From positions 1 to 64,000 of the forward strand of contig CASEMS010000003.1 in assembly GCA_949288955.1 (NCBI GenBank): 64,000 bases of DNA, in the 5' to 3' direction. The stretch's first letter is position 1; each line of letters opens with the position of its first letter. Of this stretch, positions 16,920 through 25,426 are shown piece after piece. The notes beneath the pieces were generated by a model. That model saw only the letters and a program-made list of their open reading frames with translations. It was not told the DNA's origin and did no database searches. Both the position numbers and the translations under genes were made by a program. This DNA comes from an uncultured Lentisphaeraceae bacterium. Its GTDB lineage: Bacteria; Verrucomicrobiota; Kiritimatiellia; RFP12; DVOR01.

Positions 16920-18188
16920 GTGGGCGAACCCGACACGCGGCGTTGGTCTCTGCGGGATCCCTCCGGGGCGGTGCGCAATGCGAACGTGCCGACGGCGCTC
17001 TTGGTGCGTTGGGCGGGCCAAGGGGCGATCCTGCCCGGCTTCGCCATCTCCGCGGACGGGGAGACGTGGGTGCCTGCGGAGACCCTCCCGGATCTGGGGA
17101 TGACCTGGTACGTGCACGCGCCGGGGCACCCGCCTTACGGCCCGGTGGCGCGGTCGGCGGCCGAACGGCTTTTGGCGGAGGGCCGCTTCCCCAAGGGCGC
17201 GACGCTCTCGCAGGAGGTCGGTGGGCAGCCTGCGAGCGCGGAATTGCCGTTGGTGATCGAGGCCACGCCGGACACGCGCGGGCAAGAGCTAGAGGAGACG
17301 CGCCAACGCTTGGTGCTGTTGGAGCGCGAACTGCGCCTGAAGGACCGCCGCATCGACGAGTTGCGCCGCGAGGCCGAGGCGCGCCAGAGCGAGTTGGCGA
17401 TGGAGGGGGCGACGGACGCGGGGGCGTTGGCCCGGCAGTTGGAGGGGTTGCGCCTGGAACATGCGCATTTGCAGGCCGCCGCGCAGGAGGCCGCCGAGGC
17501 CGCGGCCAGCCGTGAGCGGGAGCTGCGTCAGCGTATCGCCTCGTTGGAGACGGCGCTCGAAACGGCCCAGGAGGCCGCCTCGTCCACCGACCTCCCGCCC
17601 GACGAGGCGCTCTTCGCCGTGCTGTCGCGCGAGGCGGAGGCCTTGCGGCGTGGGCAGGAGGAGGAGGAACGTTTCATCGAGCGTCTGCGCGAGCTGTCGC
17701 GCCAACGGTCGGCCCAGTTCGCCGACCGCCTCGCGGAGATCCGCCGTCTGGCGGGCGATGACCCCGAGGCCATGCGCGCGAATGCCGTGCGCGGCGCACG
17801 GCCCGTCGCAAAACGGGAGGACGTCGCGAAGGTGGACGCCTTGGAGAAGGCGTTGGAAGAGGCGCGGGGGCGCGAGACGGAACTGCAAAAGCAGTTGGTC
17901 TCGATGGAGGGGCGGGAGACGCAGCTGCGCGCGCAGTTGGGCCAGGCGGAGCGGCAGACGCTCGATTCGCTGCGCTTGGACGAGAAACTGCGCGAGACGG
18001 CCCAGGCCCTGGAGCGCGAACGCACGGCCCGCGAGGAGGAACACCGCGAGAACGCGCGTGTGCAGGAGCAGCTCCTGCGGCGCATCGAGGAACTGGAACG
18101 GCTTTCCCGTCCGACAAGCGGCGTGGTGGCGGAACCCGAGGCGGAGCCTCCTGCACGGGGAACCTTCGGATGGCTGAGGAAGCGTTGA
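16920..18188 (+). CDS. GYF_2-like domain protein with long coiled coil
   Basis: A 422-residue soluble protein. The first ~100 residues contain two short Trp-rich repeats (WSLRDPSG ... SADGETW and WYVHAPGHPPYGP) that resemble GYF_2/DUF4339 modules, which in bacteria often sit at the N-terminus of membrane or coiled-coil proteins. Residues ~115-400 are an almost continuous coiled coil rich in Glu, Arg, Gln and Leu. The C-terminus ends in a basic GWLRKR. GTG 16920 is preferred over GTG 16911 because GGAGG (16906-16910) is then 9 nt away. Function unknown; a scaffold is plausible. Confidence 0.72.
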   Translation: MGEPDTRRWSLRDPSGAVRNANVPTALLVRWAGQGAILPGFAISADGETWVPAETLPDLGMTWYVHAPGHPPYGPVARSAAERLLAEGRFPKGATLSQEVGGQPASAELPLVIEATPDTRGQELEETRQRLVLLERELRLKDRRIDELRREAEARQSELAMEGATDAGALARQLEGLRLEHAHLQAAAQEAAEAAASRERELRQRIASLETALETAQEAASSTDLPPDEALFAVLSREAEALRRGQEEEERFIERLRELSRQRSAQFADRLAEIRRLAGDDPEAMRANAVRGARPVAKREDVAKVDALEKALEEARGRETELQKQLVSMEGRETQLRAQLGQAERQTLDSLRLDEKLRETAQALERERTAREEEHRENARVQEQLLRRIEELERLSRPTSGVVAEPEAEPPARGTFGWLRKR

Positions 18189-19126
18189 GCGGGGCGGGGG
18201 CGCTCCCCCCGCTTTTTTTGGCGCCGATGGCGGAGTTCACCTCGCCGCCGATGCGTGTGCTGTGCGAGGAGTTCGGGGCCGCCCGCACCCACACCGAGAT
18301 GGTGAACGCCGAGGGAATCTGCCGAGGGTCGGAGAAAACCCTCTTCCTGCTTGAGACCTTTCCGGATGAGCGGCACGTGTGGGCGCACCTCTACGGCCCC
18401 GACCCGGCGCGTCTGGCCGAGGCGGCGAGGCGCGTGGAGGCGATGGGCCGCTTCGAGGGGATCGACCTGAACGCGGGGTGTCCCGTGCCGCGCATCACCG
18501 CGCAGGGGGCGGGTGCGGCGCTCCTCAAGGATCTGCCGCGGTTGGGGCGGATTCTGGAGGCGGTGGTCGGTGCGGTGCGTCTGCCGGTGACGTTGAAGAC
18601 ACGGCTGGGCCCCCACCCGCAGGCGCCGACCTGGCGGGAGACGCTCCACGTGGCGCGGGAGGCCGGGGTGGCGGCGGTGGCCTTCCATGCGCGCTTCACC
18701 TCGCAGGGCCATGCGGGGCCGACGCACCTGGGTACGCTCGCGGAGATCGTGGCGGAGGCGGGGGAGCTGCCCATCCACGGCAACGGCTCGGTGGTCGATC
18801 GGCCGAGCGCGGAGGCGATGGCGGCGACGGGGGTGCGGGCCTTGCTCGTCGCGCGGGCGGCCTTGGAGAACCCGGGCGTCTTCGCCTTCGCCCGCCCCGA
18901 CCCCTGCGCCGTGGCGGAGCGTCATCTGGAACTGGAGGTGCGCTACCGCCGACTGGCGGAGCGGTTCTCGCGGCTCACGGCGGAGGAGGCGACGGTGCTG
19001 ACCTTCCGCAAACATCTCTTCCGCTACTTCAAGGGACTCCCGGGGGCGAACGCCCTGCGCGGCCGCCTGATGGACTTGCGAACGCTCGACGACCTGCGCA
19101 CGGCCATCGCCGCCTTCCGCGACTGA
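18170..19126 (+). CDS. dus: tRNA-dihydrouridine synthase (DusB-like)
   Basis: A 318-residue flavoenzyme that reduces uridines in the tRNA D-loop using FMN and NADPH. The TIM barrel shows FLAPMAEFTSPPMR at the N-terminus, DLNAGCPVPRI with the catalytic Cys, LKTRLG, the FMN phosphate motif HGNGSV, and HARFTSQGHAG in place of the usual H-x-R-T. The sequence ends with the helical RNA-binding domain. ATG 18170 overlaps the upstream gene by 19 nt; a TTG at 18185 would also give a full barrel. Paralogue identity (DusA, B or C) cannot be fixed by eye. Confidence 0.87.
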   Translation: MAEEALSGAGALPPLFLAPMAEFTSPPMRVLCEEFGAARTHTEMVNAEGICRGSEKTLFLLETFPDERHVWAHLYGPDPARLAEAARRVEAMGRFEGIDLNAGCPVPRITAQGAGAALLKDLPRLGRILEAVVGAVRLPVTLKTRLGPHPQAPTWRETLHVAREAGVAAVAFHARFTSQGHAGPTHLGTLAEIVAEAGELPIHGNGSVVDRPSAEAMAATGVRALLVARAALENPGVFAFARPDPCAVAERHLELEVRYRRLAERFSRLTAEEATVLTFRKHLFRYFKGLPGANALRGRLMDLRTLDDLRTAIAAFRD

Positions 19127-19139
19127 GAGAGGAGGACAG

Positions 19140-20435
19140 GTGGAAGACGAGGGCGAGCACGTGGGGCAGTGGCGGTGGCCGCTTCTGACGGCGTTGGTGG
19201 CCGCGTGCGTGCTGGGCTTGGTGTCGCAGGCGGCGGGGACGCTGCCGACGTGGGCGCTGACGGCCTTGGCGTTGGCCCCGCTGACCTTGGGACTTGCGGC
19301 GGTGGGGGTGGTGCGTTGGCGGCGTGTGGCCAATCCCTCGGTGCGGGAGTCCGTGGGCGCCTTGTGCCTGGTGGGGGCGATCGGCGCGAACGTCGTGCTG
19401 GGCGAGGGCGTTGGCGGAGCCTTTTGGTCTTCGGTGGCGGTGCCGATGGTGTCGGCGCCGCTCATGTTGGCGGTGGCGTGGCTGGTGCGCACGAAGCTGG
19501 CCTACCTGGGTGCGGCGTTGTTTTGGGTGGCGGTGGCGTTGAGAGCCTTCGACGCATGGGAGACGGCCGAGACGGGTTGGTTGCGCGCCGAGGGCTTCAC
19601 GGCGTTGGGGATGGTGGCGTTGGGGGCGTGCGTGGGGCGGTTCTGGCGGATGGAGGGGGGCGATGCCCGGGATTGGCGCGTCCTGGGAGCCTTGGCGGAG
19701 ACGGTTTTGGCGGCACTTCTTGCGTCGCAGTTGTCTGCCTGGGTGGACGATGGCGGCACGGACTTGGTCGCGTTGGCGGTGTGGTGGCTGGGCTTGCTCG
19801 TCGCGACGTTGGTGGAGCGCGGGTTGCCCTCCCGCCCCCTCTGTCTGGGACAGACGTGCCTTCTGCTGTTTGGTCTCATCCCGGGGCTGGCGCTGACGCT
19901 GCCCGATTCTTCGGCAGGGGCCTTGCCCGCCTGCCCGTGGTGGCTGGCGGGGCCGGTGACGGCGGCGACGGCCGTGGCGATGGTCTGGGTGTGGCGGGAC
20001 GAGGGGATGCTCCTGCTCTTGGCGCCGGCGTGCCTGGTCGCCTCGGCGACGGCCTGCCCGGCGGTGGCGTGGGGCGGGGTCTTCGCCGTGGGCATGGGGA
20101 TGGTCGCGCAAGGCTTGGCCCGGAGGTCGCGGGACGCGACGCGGGAGGGCCTTGTCGTCTTCGCGCTGATGGTGTTGGTGGCGGATGAGAGTAAGCGGAT
20201 TGGCATGGCCGCCTGTTACTGGCTGTGGCTGGCGATCCTCTTGGTCTGGGTCGCGACGGAGGTGTTTGACGCGTTTTCGCGGGGCGTGCTACACTTGCCA
20301 ACCAAAAAGGAGAGAGACCATGGACAACCATCCCGCCGACGTTTGGTTCACCGACCTGCACACCGTCCCGATGGGCGACAGCCAACAGATGAAACTGCGC
20401 AAGCTGATGCTCAAGGCCGGGATCGACCGCATTGA
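19140..20435 (+). CDS. Polytopic membrane protein of unknown function
   Basis: A hydrophobic protein with about ten to twelve predicted membrane segments from residue ~15 to ~385 and no recognised family motif. GTG 19140 follows GAGAGGAGG. The frame does not stop before the next gene. Its last ~40 codons (20320-20435) read through the DUF362 start and give an Arg/Pro/His-rich tail that is only the shifted frame of that gene. The true C-terminus may have lain near 20300, with the stop lost by an indel, or the tail may be genuine. Third positions are strongly G-ending, unlike the C-ending DUF362 gene. Confidence 0.65.
   Translation: MEDEGEHVGQWRWPLLTALVAACVLGLVSQAAGTLPTWALTALALAPLTLGLAAVGVVRWRRVANPSVRESVGALCLVGAIGANVVLGEGVGGAFWSSVAVPMVSAPLMLAVAWLVRTKLAYLGAALFWVAVALRAFDAWETAETGWLRAEGFTALGMVALGACVGRFWRMEGGDARDWRVLGALAETVLAALLASQLSAWVDDGGTDLVALAVWWLGLLVATLVERGLPSRPLCLGQTCLLLFGLIPGLALTLPDSSAGALPACPWWLAGPVTAATAVAMVWVWRDEGMLLLLAPACLVASATACPAVAWGGVFAVGMGMVAQGLARRSRDATREGLVVFALMVLVADESKRIGMAACYWLWLAILLVWVATEVFDAFSRGVLHLPTKKERDHGQPSRRRLVHRPAHRPDGRQPTDETAQADAQGRDRPH
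20266..20295 (+). promoter_or_regulatory. Sigma70-type promoter for DUF362 gene
   Basis: TTGACG (20266-20271), an 18-nt spacer and extended -10 TGCTACACT ending at 20295. It lies inside the 3' end of the upstream membrane-protein frame. AAGGAG follows at 20307-20312. Confidence 0.65.
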
Positions 20436-21435
20436 CTTCAAGGGCAAGTTCGTCGCCATCAAGCTGCACTTCGGGGAGCCGGGCAACCTCGCCTTCCTGC
20501 GCCCCAACTACGCGCGCACCGTCTGCGACCTGGTGCGTGAGTTGGGCGGCAAACCCTTCGTCACCGACTGCAACACCCTCTACGTCGGCGGGCGCAAAAA
20601 CGCGCTCGACCATCTGGACTCTGCCTATCAGAATGGCTACAACCCCCTTGTTACCGGCGTGCACACCCTCATCGCCGATGGCCTCAAAGGCACGGACGAC
20701 GTGGAGGTGCCTGTGCCCGGCGGCCAGTACGTCACGGCGGCGAAGATCGGCCGGGCCGTGATGGACGCCGACATCGTCATCTCCCTCAACCACTTCAAGG
20801 GGCACGAGTGCACCGGCTTCGGCGGTGCGCTCAAGAACATCGGCATGGGGTGCGGCAGCCGCGCCGGCAAGATGGAGATGCACGCCGCCGGCAAGCCGAC
20901 CGTCGACCAGTCCCTCTGCGTGGGCTGCGGGCGTTGCGTCAAGATCTGCGCCCACGACGCGCCGCACGTGGCCGACGGCAAGGCCACGATCGACCACGCC
21001 AAGTGCGTGGGGTGCGGACGGTGCATCGGCGTCTGCCCCAAGGACGCCATCACCCCCGACTTCGGCGCGGCCAACGAGGTGCTCAACCGCAAGATGGCCG
21101 AATACGCCCTCGCCGTCCTGCACGACCGCCCGCACTTCCACGTCAGCCTCGCGATCGACGTCTCGCCCTTCTGCGACTGCCACGGCGAGAACGACGTGCC
21201 CATCGTGCCCGACGTGGGGATGTTCGCCTCCTTCGACCCCGTGGCCATCGACCGCGCCTGCGCCGACGCGGTGAACCGTCAGCCCCCCATCGCCGACTCC
21301 CTCCTCGGCAAAGCCGCCGAGCGGCACGTCGACCACTTCGGCACCGTCTCCCCCACCACCGATTGGCGCACCTGCCTGGAGCACGCGGAGGCCCTTGGCC
21401 TCGGCACCCAGGCCTACACGCTGCACACGCTCTGA
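20320..21435 (+). CDS. DUF362 domain protein with two [4Fe-4S] clusters
   Basis: A 371-residue cytoplasmic iron-sulfur protein. Residues 1-190 belong to the DUF362 fold (LHFGEPGNLAFLRP and NHFKGHECTGFGGALKNIGMG are typical). Two bacterial ferredoxin motifs follow, CVGCGRCVKICAHDAP and CVGCGRCIGVCPKDAI, each giving four Cys for a [4Fe-4S] cluster. A C-terminal region with CDCHGENDVPI and DPVAIDRAC completes the family architecture. Such proteins are common in anaerobes and probably transfer electrons; the partner is unknown. ATG 20320 has AAGGAG 7 nt upstream. The gene is C-ending throughout, consistent with good expression. Confidence 0.88.
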   Translation: MDNHPADVWFTDLHTVPMGDSQQMKLRKLMLKAGIDRIDFKGKFVAIKLHFGEPGNLAFLRPNYARTVCDLVRELGGKPFVTDCNTLYVGGRKNALDHLDSAYQNGYNPLVTGVHTLIADGLKGTDDVEVPVPGGQYVTAAKIGRAVMDADIVISLNHFKGHECTGFGGALKNIGMGCGSRAGKMEMHAAGKPTVDQSLCVGCGRCVKICAHDAPHVADGKATIDHAKCVGCGRCIGVCPKDAITPDFGAANEVLNRKMAEYALAVLHDRPHFHVSLAIDVSPFCDCHGENDVPIVPDVGMFASFDPVAIDRACADAVNRQPPIADSLLGKAAERHVDHFGTVSPTTDWRTCLEHAEALGLGTQAYTLHTL

Positions 21436-21465
21436 GCCTCCTTTCGGCCGGGGCCGCGACCGTTG

Positions 21466-21474
21466 TGGTATACT
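21466..21474 (+). promoter_or_regulatory. Extended -10 promoter of clpP
   Basis: TGGTATACT, no -35; AAGGAG at 21486-21491 and ATG at 21498. Confidence 0.68.
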
Positions 21475-21497
21475 AAGGGAACAAGAAGGAGTTTCCC

Positions 21498-22109
21498 ATG
21501 CAAGAGACGAAAAACAATATGCTGGTGCCCATCGTGGTGGAGCAGACCGCCCGCGGCGAACGCTCGTATGACATCTATTCCCGCCTGCTGCAAGACCGCA
21601 TCATCTTCTTGGGCGGGCCCATCGATGACACGGTGGCGAACCTCGTCATCGCCCAGCTGCTCTTCCTTCAGTCGCAGGATCCCAAGCGCGACATCGCCTT
21701 TTACATCAACTCGCCGGGCGGCGTCGTCACCGCCGGGCTGGCGATCTACGACACGATGCAGTTCCTGAGCTGCGACGTGGCCACCTATTGCGTGGGGCAG
21801 GCCGCCAGCATGGGCGCGGTGCTCCTGGCCGCCGGCGCCAAGGGCAAGCGTTACGCCCTGCCCAACGCCCGCATCATGATCCACCAACCCCTCGGCGGCG
21901 CCGAGGGCCAGTGCACCGACATCCAAATCCAGGCCGCCGAGATCCAGCGCATGAAGCAGACGCTCAACGAGATCCTCGCCCGCCACACCGGCCAGCCCCT
22001 GGAGACCATCTTCAAGGACACCGACCGCGACAACTTCATGTCCGCCGACGAAGCCAAGGCCTACGGCCTCGTGGATGCCGTGGTGACCCAGGCGCCCGCC
22101 GCGAAGTAA
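21498..22109 (+). CDS. clpP: ATP-dependent Clp protease proteolytic subunit
   Basis: A 203-residue ClpP, the tetradecameric serine peptidase that degrades substrates unfolded by ClpX or ClpA. The triad is visible: Ser in [16 protein letters not shown] (about residue 101), His in [11 protein letters not shown] (about 126) and Asp in [12 protein letters not shown] (about 175). [20 protein letters not shown] is also canonical. Length matches the family and no propeptide is obvious. No clpX or tig is adjacent; the phosphoesterase gene follows 10 nt later and is probably cotranscribed. Confidence 0.96.
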   Translation: MQETKNNMLVPIVVEQTARGERSYDIYSRLLQDRIIFLGGPIDDTVANLVIAQLLFLQSQDPKRDIAFYINSPGGVVTAGLAIYDTMQFLSCDVATYCVGQAASMGAVLLAAGAKGKRYALPNARIMIHQPLGGAEGQCTDIQIQAAEIQRMKQTLNEILARHTGQPLETIFKDTDRDNFMSADEAKAYGLVDAVVTQAPAAK

Positions 22110-22119
22110 GGAGGCAACC

Positions 22120-23154
22120 ATGCAGAACCGCCGCGATTTCCTGGCCTCCATCGCCCTCGGCGCAGCCGGTGCGGCCCTCGCGCCCGCCGCCTTCGCCGCC
22201 GACGCCGCGCCCAAGGCCGCCCTCCGCTTCAAGGAGGGCAAGCCCTTCCGCATCCTCCAAGCCACCGACCTCCACTACATCCCGCCGACCGGCAAGGACA
22301 AACGCGGCCAGCAGGTGGACGATATGCTGGAGAAGGCGCTCGCCGAGGACAAGCCCGACCTCGCCATCATCACCGGCGACTGCGTGACCAACAGCATGAT
22401 GGAGGAAGGTTGGGAGCGCCTGGCCGGCATCTTCGGCCGCCACAACGTCCCCTTCGCCGCCGTCATGGGCAACCACGACCACGAGGGCAAGCACTCGCGC
22501 AAGTCCATCGTCGAGTTCGTCTCCGCCCTGCCCGGCTCGCTCACGCAGGTCGGCCCCGCCGACGTCCCCGGCTACGGCAATTATGTCCTGCCCATCCTCG
22601 GGCCGACGGGCGATGCGCCCCGCTTCGCGCTCTGGTGCATGGACTCCCGCGCCTACGCCGCCGACACCCCGCTCAAAGGCGTCAAAGGCATCGGCAAATA
22701 CGCGTGGTTCGCCCCCAACCAGGTCGAGTGGTTCCGCGCGCAGGCCGCCGCCCTCCGCAAAGCCAACGGCGGGGAGCCGCTCCCCGGCGCCGCCTTCTTC
22801 CACATCCCCCTCCCCGAATACGACACCGCTTGGGCGCATGGCGACCGCAAGGCCATCGGTTCCAAGAACGAGGCCGTCTGCTGCCCCAAAATCAACTCGG
22901 GCATGTTCTACGCCCTTGTCGAGGCGCGAGGCATCCTCGCCGCCTTCTGCGGCCATGACCATGACAACGACTACGCCGCCCAGATCAACGGCCTTGGCCT
23001 GGTCTATGGCCGTTTCACCGGCGGCACGAACACCTACCGCCACTGGGAGAACGGCGTCCGCATCATCGATCTGGCCCCCGACGGACGCGCCCTCCGCACC
23101 CGCACGCACACCCTCTCGGGCAAGTACGGCCCCGTCGCCGAATACGCCCTCTGA
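22120..23154 (+). CDS. Tat-exported calcineurin-like metallophosphoesterase
   Basis: A 344-residue secreted phosphoesterase. The N-terminus NRRDFLASIALGAAGAALA is a twin-arginine signal. The dimetal core is visible in order: QATDLHY, TGDCVTN, GNHDHEG, FHIPLPEY and CGHDHDND. It resembles the bacterial and plant ICC/PAP29-like group more than nucleotidases, and its physiological substrate is unknown. RBS AAGGAGG, 10 nt after clpP; a strong terminator follows. Strongly C-ending codons. Confidence 0.87.
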   Translation: MQNRRDFLASIALGAAGAALAPAAFAADAAPKAALRFKEGKPFRILQATDLHYIPPTGKDKRGQQVDDMLEKALAEDKPDLAIITGDCVTNSMMEEGWERLAGIFGRHNVPFAAVMGNHDHEGKHSRKSIVEFVSALPGSLTQVGPADVPGYGNYVLPILGPTGDAPRFALWCMDSRAYAADTPLKGVKGIGKYAWFAPNQVEWFRAQAAALRKANGGEPLPGAAFFHIPLPEYDTAWAHGDRKAIGSKNEAVCCPKINSGMFYALVEARGILAAFCGHDHDNDYAAQINGLGLVYGRFTGGTNTYRHWENGVRIIDLAPDGRALRTRTHTLSGKYGPVAEYAL

Positions 23155-23171
23155 GTGCGCGCGGGCACAAA

Positions 23172-23204
23172 AAAGCCCCCGACCTTCCGGTCGGGGGCTT
23201 TTTT
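23172..23204 (+). terminator. Rho-independent terminator
   Basis: A 13-bp stem AAAGCCCCCGACC / GGTCGGGGGCTTT with a TTCC loop followed by a T run. The loop sequence and complementarity would also allow some reverse-strand activity. Confidence 0.88.
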
Positions 23205-23213
23205 GTTTGGCAG

Positions 23214-23276
23214 TCATGCCGCGCGGCGGCGCAACGCCACCCCCGCCACGCCGAGAGCCAACACGCCATTTAGTCT
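23214..23276 (-). pseudogene. Remnant of a PEP-CTERM C-terminus
   Basis: On the minus strand the frame ending at the TGA 23214-23216 reads VLALGVAGVALRRRAA, nearly the same as the tail of the PEP-CTERM protein at 10173 (ALLALGVAGVALRRKVA). No coherent protein precedes it: upstream is array D, and the Pro-Glu-Pro is missing. It looks like the surviving 3' end of a lost cargo gene next to a terminator. Confidence 0.6.
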
Positions 23277-23311
23277 CTCTTCCCCCCATGCGCGATTGGA
23301 AGCTTGGAGGC

Positions 23312-23393
23312 TTGGCGGCTCGCCCAAAAGACTTCGGGGGCTGATCCTCCTCGAGTCGGCGGCTGATCCTCCTCGGGTCGGGGGCCGATTGAG
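23312..23393. repeat. 22-nt periodic array D
   Basis: Units at 23312, 23334, 23356 and 23378 (cores TTGGCGGCTCG, TCGGGGGCTGA, TCGGCGGCTGA, TCGGGGGCCGA). It lies between the convergent clpP operon and the minus-strand operon. No gene is supported between 23277 and 23479. Confidence 0.85.
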
Positions 23394-23479
23394 AAAGTGG
23401 GAGGGGCGCACGCTCCTTCCTTCGCGTCGCGTTGTATCCCCTACCCTTCCCCAGACAGGATCCGCTCGCGGCCAGACAA

Positions 23480-23740
23480 TCACCATTCCCACCAGAGGAC
23501 GAACCAGAGCCAGGTGAGGCCTAACCAAAGGAGGACGGCGACGGCGACATAGTCGAGGTCGCGCCAGCCTTGCTTGGCGGTGGGATGGCAGAGCCAGAGC
23601 ACGAAGGAGCCGATGGCGATGGAAAGCAGGAGGAAGGCGGTGGCAAAGAGGACGAAAAGACGGAAGCCGCCCGGGATGGGAAAGGCGAGGAGGTTGAGTG
23701 CCACCGTCAGCGCGAAGAAGAAGGCGCGCTTGGTTATCAT
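23480..23740 (-). CDS. Small membrane protein, last gene of the operon
   Basis: An 86-residue protein with two or three hydrophobic segments (about 6-22, 27-50, 62-82) and a Trp-rich end. Its ATG overlaps the TGA of the upstream membrane protein by 4 nt, so translation is probably coupled. No family recognised. Confidence 0.65.
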   Translation of the reverse strand: MITKRAFFFALTVALNLLAFPIPGGFRLFVLFATAFLLLSIAIGSFVLWLCHPTAKQGWRDLDYVAVAVLLWLGLTWLWFVLWWEW

Positions 23741-24129
23741 TGCACGCGTTCCACTTGGGCACGGGCGGCGGTAACGTGGACATCGTAGATTGTCCCGACG
23801 GCGAAGATGAGGAGGATGGAGGCGCCCCAGAAGAGAATCCCGCCCCACATGATGGCAAGCCCAGCCCAGACGCGCCCTTTGGCGAAGACCCATACGCCGA
23901 CGAGGAACTGCGCCGCACAGAAGCCCATCTGCCCGAAGAAGGCGACGGGAATCGCCCAGACGGCGACCTGATGGGGCCAGCCAGAGGCACGGCAGGTCGC
24001 CCACATCTCCGTCAACGCGGCGAAGAAGAGCGTCAAGCAGAGGAGTTGCGGCACGAAGGCCGCCCACCAGTGGGTCAGGCAGGTTCGGAAGGGCCAGGCA
24101 AGGGCATGGAGAAGGGTGGCGCGTCGCAT
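23737..24129 (-). CDS. Membrane protein, paralogue of the upstream gene
   Basis: A 130-residue protein with about three membrane segments. Its N-terminus (LLHALAWPFRTCLTHWWAAF) matches that of the upstream gene product (LLRALAWPFRACFSARWVAF), so the two arose by duplication. ATG 24129 is chosen over ATG 24150 because the paralogy begins there and it starts 4 nt after the upstream stop. Function unknown. Confidence 0.65.
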   Translation of the reverse strand: MRRATLLHALAWPFRTCLTHWWAAFVPQLLCLTLFFAALTEMWATCRASGWPHQVAVWAIPVAFFGQMGFCAAQFLVGVWVFAKGRVWAGLAIMWGGILFWGASILLIFAVGTIYDVHVTAARAQVERVQ

Positions 24130-24133
24130 AGGG

Positions 24134-24955
24134 TCAGTGCATCCAGCCATCGAGGAGGTAGGTGCGTTGGAGAAGGGGGTCGCCGCCTTCGGCGGGTCGG
24201 ATGGTAACGCGGACGCCGTAGTAGTCGCCCCAGTCGCCCTCGTAGAGCGTCAGCTCGGTGGTGCCCTCGGGGAGGGGCTTGCCGTCCCAACCGGAGAGGA
24301 CGCGGCCGCCAGGGTCGGAGGTGAGGGTGAGGGTGACGGGGCGGCCGAAGTGGGCGTCGAAGAGGTAGATGCCCGGCGACTGGCTGAGGCTCACGCGGAG
24401 GGAATCGCCGGGGGCGTCGAAGCGGAGGCGCGCGGCGGCGGCCTCGGGGCCGAGGCGGTCGGCAAGGAAGGTCTCGGCCTGGGAGTCGAGGCCATCGGGG
24501 CCCTCGGCGGCGACATAGAGGGGCATGGTCTCGGGGAGGGGCTGGCGTTTACCGAAGCCGTCGGGCAGGCGGCTGAGGATGAGCGCGGCGATGACAACCG
24601 TGATATTGCAGCCGAACCAGAGCACGGCGGCGGCGAGCGGTCCGAGGATGGCGACCGCCCAACCACCCGCATGGCCGCGGCTCCCCGTGGCGGACCAGAG
24701 CCCGCCCACCAACATCAGGAGGCCGAAGAAGGGCACGCCGACGAGGAAGAGCAGGAAGGCGGCGTAACCGACGTAACCGAGCACCGCGAGGGGCCACGGC
24801 CACAGCCCATATCGCCACATCAAATCCATCGCGCCGCAGAAGGCGAAGCCGGCCAGACCCATGAACGTCAGCGCAACAATGGGGACGAAGGCCACCCACC
24901 GCGCGGAGAAGCAGGCGCGGAAGGGCCAGGCCAGGGCACGGAGCAGGACACGCAT
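24134..24955 (-). CDS. Membrane protein with extracytoplasmic C-terminal domain
   Basis: A 273-residue protein: an N-terminal ALAWPFR motif, four or so membrane helices up to about residue 125, then a ~140-residue soluble beta-rich domain that includes LTLTSDPGGRVLSGWDG. It starts 3 nt after the TadE-like gene and shares its N-terminus with the next gene. Adjacent to a TadE-like pseudopilin, it could belong to an envelope or secretion device. I recognise no family. Confidence 0.68.
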   Translation of the reverse strand: MRVLLRALAWPFRACFSARWVAFVPIVALTFMGLAGFAFCGAMDLMWRYGLWPWPLAVLGYVGYAAFLLFLVGVPFFGLLMLVGGLWSATGSRGHAGGWAVAILGPLAAAVLWFGCNITVVIAALILSRLPDGFGKRQPLPETMPLYVAAEGPDGLDSQAETFLADRLGPEAAAARLRFDAPGDSLRVSLSQSPGIYLFDAHFGRPVTLTLTSDPGGRVLSGWDGKPLPEGTTELTLYEGDWGDYYGVRVTIRPAEGGDPLLQRTYLLDGWMH

Positions 24956-24958
24956 GGC

Positions 24959-25426
24959 TCACTCCCAGAGTCCGGAGGCGGCGGGGAAGGCGACCTCCTC
25001 GCGGAGGAGGATGGTGCCTTTGCCGTAGATGAGGTCGATGAAAGCGTCCTCCAGGAGAACGCGTTCCTCGCGGGTCTCGGTCGTGAGGCCGAGTTCGCCC
25101 TCGGGGAGGTCGCGGGCGGCGAGGGTGTAGTTGCTGGCGGGGAGGCGGGAGGTCGGCTCGGGGGCGTAGGCGTCGAGCCGCGCGTAGGCATTGACGCGGT
25201 GGAAGGGGTCGGGGCGGTTCTCGGGGGCGGGGTTGGGGTCGACCCAGCCGGCGGTGGAGCGGGAGAGCGCGGTCTCGCCGGCCTCCAGGCGGACATCGCG
25301 GCGGAGGCGGAGCTGACGGAGGGAGAGGGAACCGAGGGTGGTGACGCCGAAGATGAGGATAAGGAACACGACGAGCATGACGGTAAGCTCGGCGAGCGCC
25401 TGGCCGCGTTGGGGGCGGGGGGTCAT
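24959..25426 (-). CDS. TadE-like pilus-assembly protein
   Basis: A 155-residue protein with one N-terminal membrane helix (RGQALAELTVMLVVFLILIF) whose Gly-Gln-Ala-x-x-Glu start and following aliphatic helix match TadE/TadG-like prepilins. The exported part is short and polar. ATG 25426 overlaps the upstream stop as ATGA. No TadA, TadB, TadC or prepilin peptidase is in the window, so it is either an orphan minor component or part of a small local system with the two paralogous membrane proteins downstream. Confidence 0.7.
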   Translation of the reverse strand: MTPRPQRGQALAELTVMLVVFLILIFGVTTLGSLSLRQLRLRRDVRLEAGETALSRSTAGWVDPNPAPENRPDPFHRVNAYARLDAYAPEPTSRLPASNYTLAARDLPEGELGLTTETREERVLLEDAFIDLIYGKGTILLREEVAFPAASGLWE

